A stretch of 6,751 nt of DNA from Lysobacterales bacterium (GTDB taxonomy: Bacteria; Pseudomonadota; Gammaproteobacteria; Xanthomonadales; Rhodanobacteraceae), in contig JAAFHE010000211.1 of the NCBI GenBank assembly GCA_013298265.1, positions 1-6,751 of the forward strand. The letters run 5' to 3'. Below are positions 4,369 through 6,751 of this stretch, in pieces. The notes beneath the pieces were generated by a model. It had not been told where the DNA came from. It did not search any database and saw nothing but the letters and a program-made list of their open reading frames with translations. A program made the position numbers and the translations under genes. The first letter of the stretch is position 1; every line of letters begins with the position of its first letter.

Positions 4369-6751
4369 ATGGCGGACCGGGTTTCAGGGCGCTCGCGGTT
4401 AAGTGTTGCTGCCGGATTTGTCATCGGCTGTATCGCGTTTTCTGCAGCGGGACAAGGCGTTTCGCGCGAATCCGCCGTGGCGATGGCGCGCAACGGCGAT
4501 GCCGTCGGCGCGCTCGTGCAACTGCGCGGCCTGCTGCGCCAGCAGCCGGCCGACACACAGCTGCTGGCCGATACGGTGGTGGTCGCGAACTGGGCCGGCG
4601 ACGACGCCTTCGCGGTCGACCTGCTGACCAGCCACTCGGCGTTGCAGTGGCCGGCCTTGGTCTACGAAGCGGGTGCGCGCTCGGCCCGCAACCGCGGCGA
4701 TTTCCGCAAGGCCGTGGCCTGGTTCGACGCGGCCGTGCGCCTGGATCCCTCGCGCCATGCCGCGGCGGCCGGCGCGGCGATGAGTCTGGTCGAAGCCGGC
4801 GACCGCGTCGCCGCGAACGCCCGCGCCGACGAACTGCTTGCCCGCCCCGGCGGCGACGCGACAGAAATCTGGCTCGCGGTCGCCTATGTGCGGCTGCATA
4901 GCGGACAGCCGATGCCCGCGCTCGATCTCTACCAGCGCGTATTGAAGCGCGATGCCGCGTCGCGCGAAGCCGCCGATGGTTCGCGCGCGGCGCTGCGCGA
5001 ACTCGGCGCCGCGCAGGCGGCGCTGGCGCAGGGCGGCGCGGCCGGCGAGGAACGCGAACGCCTCGACACCGACCACGTCGCTGCGACTATCCGCTGGGCC
5101 GACTTCACGCCGGAAGATCCGAGCGACCGGTTTGCGGAGGCGCGTGCTGCGCTCGCCGCGGCGGATGCCAATCTCGCCGCGCTGTCACCGCAGGCGCAGG
5201 TGCAGCGCAGGCGCGCGCGCCAGGACCGCGTGCTCGCGCTGCGCATGCTCGAACGCATGCCCGAGGCCGTCGATGCCGCGCAGGCGTTGCATGACGAGGA
5301 TGCCGGACTTCCTGCCTATGTGCAGATTGCCTGGGCCGATGCGCTGCTGTACCTGCGCCGCCCGCGCGAGGCGATTCCGCTGTACGTCGCGGCGCTGAAG
5401 ATCCAACCGCCGCAGACCGAGGTTGAGCTGTCGCTGATGTATGCCTATCTCGAAGCGGAAGACTTCGACGCGGCGCGCGACACGCTGGACGCCGCGATTC
5501 GGCACAACCCGGCCTGGACGCGCGCGATCGGTCCGGCGCACCCGCTGCCCCGCGGCGAGCGTGCGCGCGCTGACATCACGCTGGCGCTGCTGATCTCTTT
5601 TGGAGACAACCTGGCGCAAGCGCAGCAGCAACTCGAGGCGCTGCTGGCCAATGCGCCGACGCGTGTCGACCTGCATCGGGAACTGGCGACGATTTATCTG
5701 CGCCGCGGCTGGCCGCGGCGCGCACAGGCGCAGTACCGCATCGCGCAGAGCCTGGAACGCGAGAATGTCGCCTTGCGTCTGAACCTGCTGGCCGTGGAGC
5801 GCAGCCTCGGCCACTACGATGCGATTGAACCCGCGCTGCGCGCGCTCGAGGCTGAGGCGCCGACCAACGTTCACATCCAGCGCGAGCGCGAGGAATGGGA
5901 TGCGTTTCGCGGCTGGCAGCTGGACCTGAGCGAACGCCGCGGGCAGGGCGACAGTGCGGTGTTCGGCAATCGCGAACGCACGCGCGAAGCGACGCTGGCA
6001 TCGCCGCTGGTCGGCGACTTCTGGCGTGTCTATGCGCAGAGGCGCTGGCAGGACGCGGAGATTCCCGAGGGGCGCGTCGCCTACGACCGCAGCGGCCTGG
6101 GCCTGCGCTACAGCCGCGGCGACGTCGATGCGCGTCTTGCCTGGTTCGATCCCACGGATGGCTATTCGGGACGCAGCGCCGTCGAAGCCGCGCTGGGCTG
6201 GAGTCCGACCGACCAATGGCGCTTCGGTGCCCAGGCCAGCACGGTCAGCGTCGACGCGCCGCTGCGCGCACGCTATTACGGCATCACCGGGCGCAGTGCG
6301 AACGTGTCGGCGGCCTGGCAGCGCAGCGATCTGGGCGACCTCGCGCTGACCCTGTCACGCATGGATCTCAGCGACGGCAACCAGCGCGACGGCGCCGCGT
6401 TCAGCGCGCGCGAACGGGTGCTGACGCAGCCGCATTTCAAGCTCGATCTGCGCGGCGAAGTCGGCACATCGCGCAATTCGCTCGCCGGCGTGCCGTACTT
6501 CAATCCGAGTCGTGATGCGATCGCGCTGGTCGGCGCGGTCGGTGACTGGATGAGCTGGCGCCACTACGAGAACCGCCTGCAGCAGCGCTTCGGCCTCTGG
6601 GCGGGCAGCTACTGGCAGGAAGGCTTCGGCCGCAGCAGCGTGCTGCGTGCGAGCGTCGAGCACGAATGGCAATTCGGCCCGGGCTGGTCGCTGCTCTATG
6701 GCATCGGCTGGTTCCGCCAGGCCTACGACGGCCGGCGCGAAACACGGCGCG
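4369..6751 (+). CDS. pgaA: PgaA, PNAG (poly-beta-1,6-GlcNAc) export porin, 3' end outside window
   Basis: Outer-membrane protein that guides partly deacetylated PNAG from PgaB in the periplasm to the cell surface for biofilm matrix. The frame runs 794 codons to the edge without a stop; E. coli PgaA has about 807 residues, so only the last strand is missing. A signal peptide covers about 1-28 (basic RSR, hydrophobic VAAGFVIGCIAFSAAG); VIGC loosely fits a lipobox, but the hydrophobic run continues past it. Residues about 30-505 are helical TPR-type repeats, clear at 95-128 (GDFRKAVAWFDAAVRLDP), 317-349 (REAIPLYVAALKIQP) and 431-467 (ELATIYLRRGWPRRAQAQY). From about 510 the sequence turns into aromatic-rich beta strands of the porin domain, with PgaA-type motifs GVPYFNPSRD at 707-716, then SWRHYE, GSYWQEGFG and AYDGRRE. 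The rest of a pga operon probably follows to the right. Divergent from copL. Confidence 0.92.
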   Translation, partial: MADRVSGRSRLSVAAGFVIGCIAFSAAGQGVSRESAVAMARNGDAVGALVQLRGLLRQQPADTQLLADTVVVANWAGDDAFAVDLLTSHSALQWPALVYEAGARSARNRGDFRKAVAWFDAAVRLDPSRHAAAAGAAMSLVEAGDRVAANARADELLARPGGDATEIWLAVAYVRLHSGQPMPALDLYQRVLKRDAASREAADGSRAALRELGAAQAALAQGGAAGEERERLDTDHVAATIRWADFTPEDPSDRFAEARAALAAADANLAALSPQAQVQRRRARQDRVLALRMLERMPEAVDAAQALHDEDAGLPAYVQIAWADALLYLRRPREAIPLYVAALKIQPPQTEVELSLMYAYLEAEDFDAARDTLDAAIRHNPAWTRAIGPAHPLPRGERARADITLALLISFGDNLAQAQQQLEALLANAPTRVDLHRELATIYLRRGWPRRAQAQYRIAQSLERENVALRLNLLAVERSLGHYDAIEPALRALEAEAPTNVHIQREREEWDAFRGWQLDLSERRGQGDSAVFGNRERTREATLASPLVGDFWRVYAQRRWQDAEIPEGRVAYDRSGLGLRYSRGDVDARLAWFDPTDGYSGRSAVEAALGWSPTDQWRFGAQASTVSVDAPLRARYYGITGRSANVSAAWQRSDLGDLALTLSRMDLSDGNQRDGAAFSARERVLTQPHFKLDLRGEVGTSRNSLAGVPYFNPSRDAIALVGAVGDWMSWRHYENRLQQRFGLWAGSYWQEGFGRSSVLRASVEHEWQFGPGWSLLYGIGWFRQAYDGRRETRR

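Noticed and set aside
5185..6216. Open frame of 343 codons on the minus strand opposite pgaA
   Set aside because: Antisense shadow; pgaA on the plus strand shows TPR and porin motifs throughout. The minus-strand frame at 4399-5076 is rejected for the same reason.

Overview
The window looks like chromosome of a GC-rich gammaproteobacterium, most likely Xanthomonadales (Xanthomonadaceae or Rhodanobacteraceae). The main reason is a copL-type gene, a family known mainly from copper loci of Xanthomonas and relatives; high G+C at third codon positions agrees. This placement is inference from gene content, not a database match.

Layout. The left half (about 11-3717) is a minus-strand copper operon. 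In transcription order it holds copL (3717-3361), a TolC/CusC-type outer-membrane lipoprotein (3246-1633), a Tat-exported two-domain multicopper oxidase (1636-221, start overlapping the previous stop as ATGA), and a short degenerate exported ORF (217-26) that resembles a decayed DUF4440/SnoaL-like protein. The right part (4369 to the window edge) is a plus-strand pgaA, the outer-membrane porin that exports poly-beta-1,6-N-acetylglucosamine (PNAG); its last few codons lie outside the window.

Between the two divergent units lie 651 bases (3718-4368) with no convincing gene. The copL side is GC-rich and carries several inverted repeats, one of which recalls IS21-type insertion-sequence ends. The middle is AT-rich and holds a motif close to the E. 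coli CusR (copper response regulator) box. The pgaA side has a plausible sigma-70 promoter, a leader stem-loop and a ribosome binding site.

How the genes may work together. CopL is a small exported Cys/His protein needed for copper induction in Xanthomonas. The oxidase would detoxify periplasmic Cu(I), and the TolC-like protein would give an exit through the outer membrane. Both larger proteins end in His-rich tails that should lie in the periplasm. No CusA/CusB inner-membrane pump and no CopB are visible, so partners must lie beyond the left edge or elsewhere. The biofilm exporter pgaA is probably a neighbour rather than a pathway member, though the shared intergenic region leaves room for joint regulation. 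I see no CRISPR array, tRNA, rRNA or intact mobile element, and no clearly new system. The most unusual items are the decayed ORF with an ATC at the start position, the His-rich tail on the efflux protein, and the structured intergenic region.
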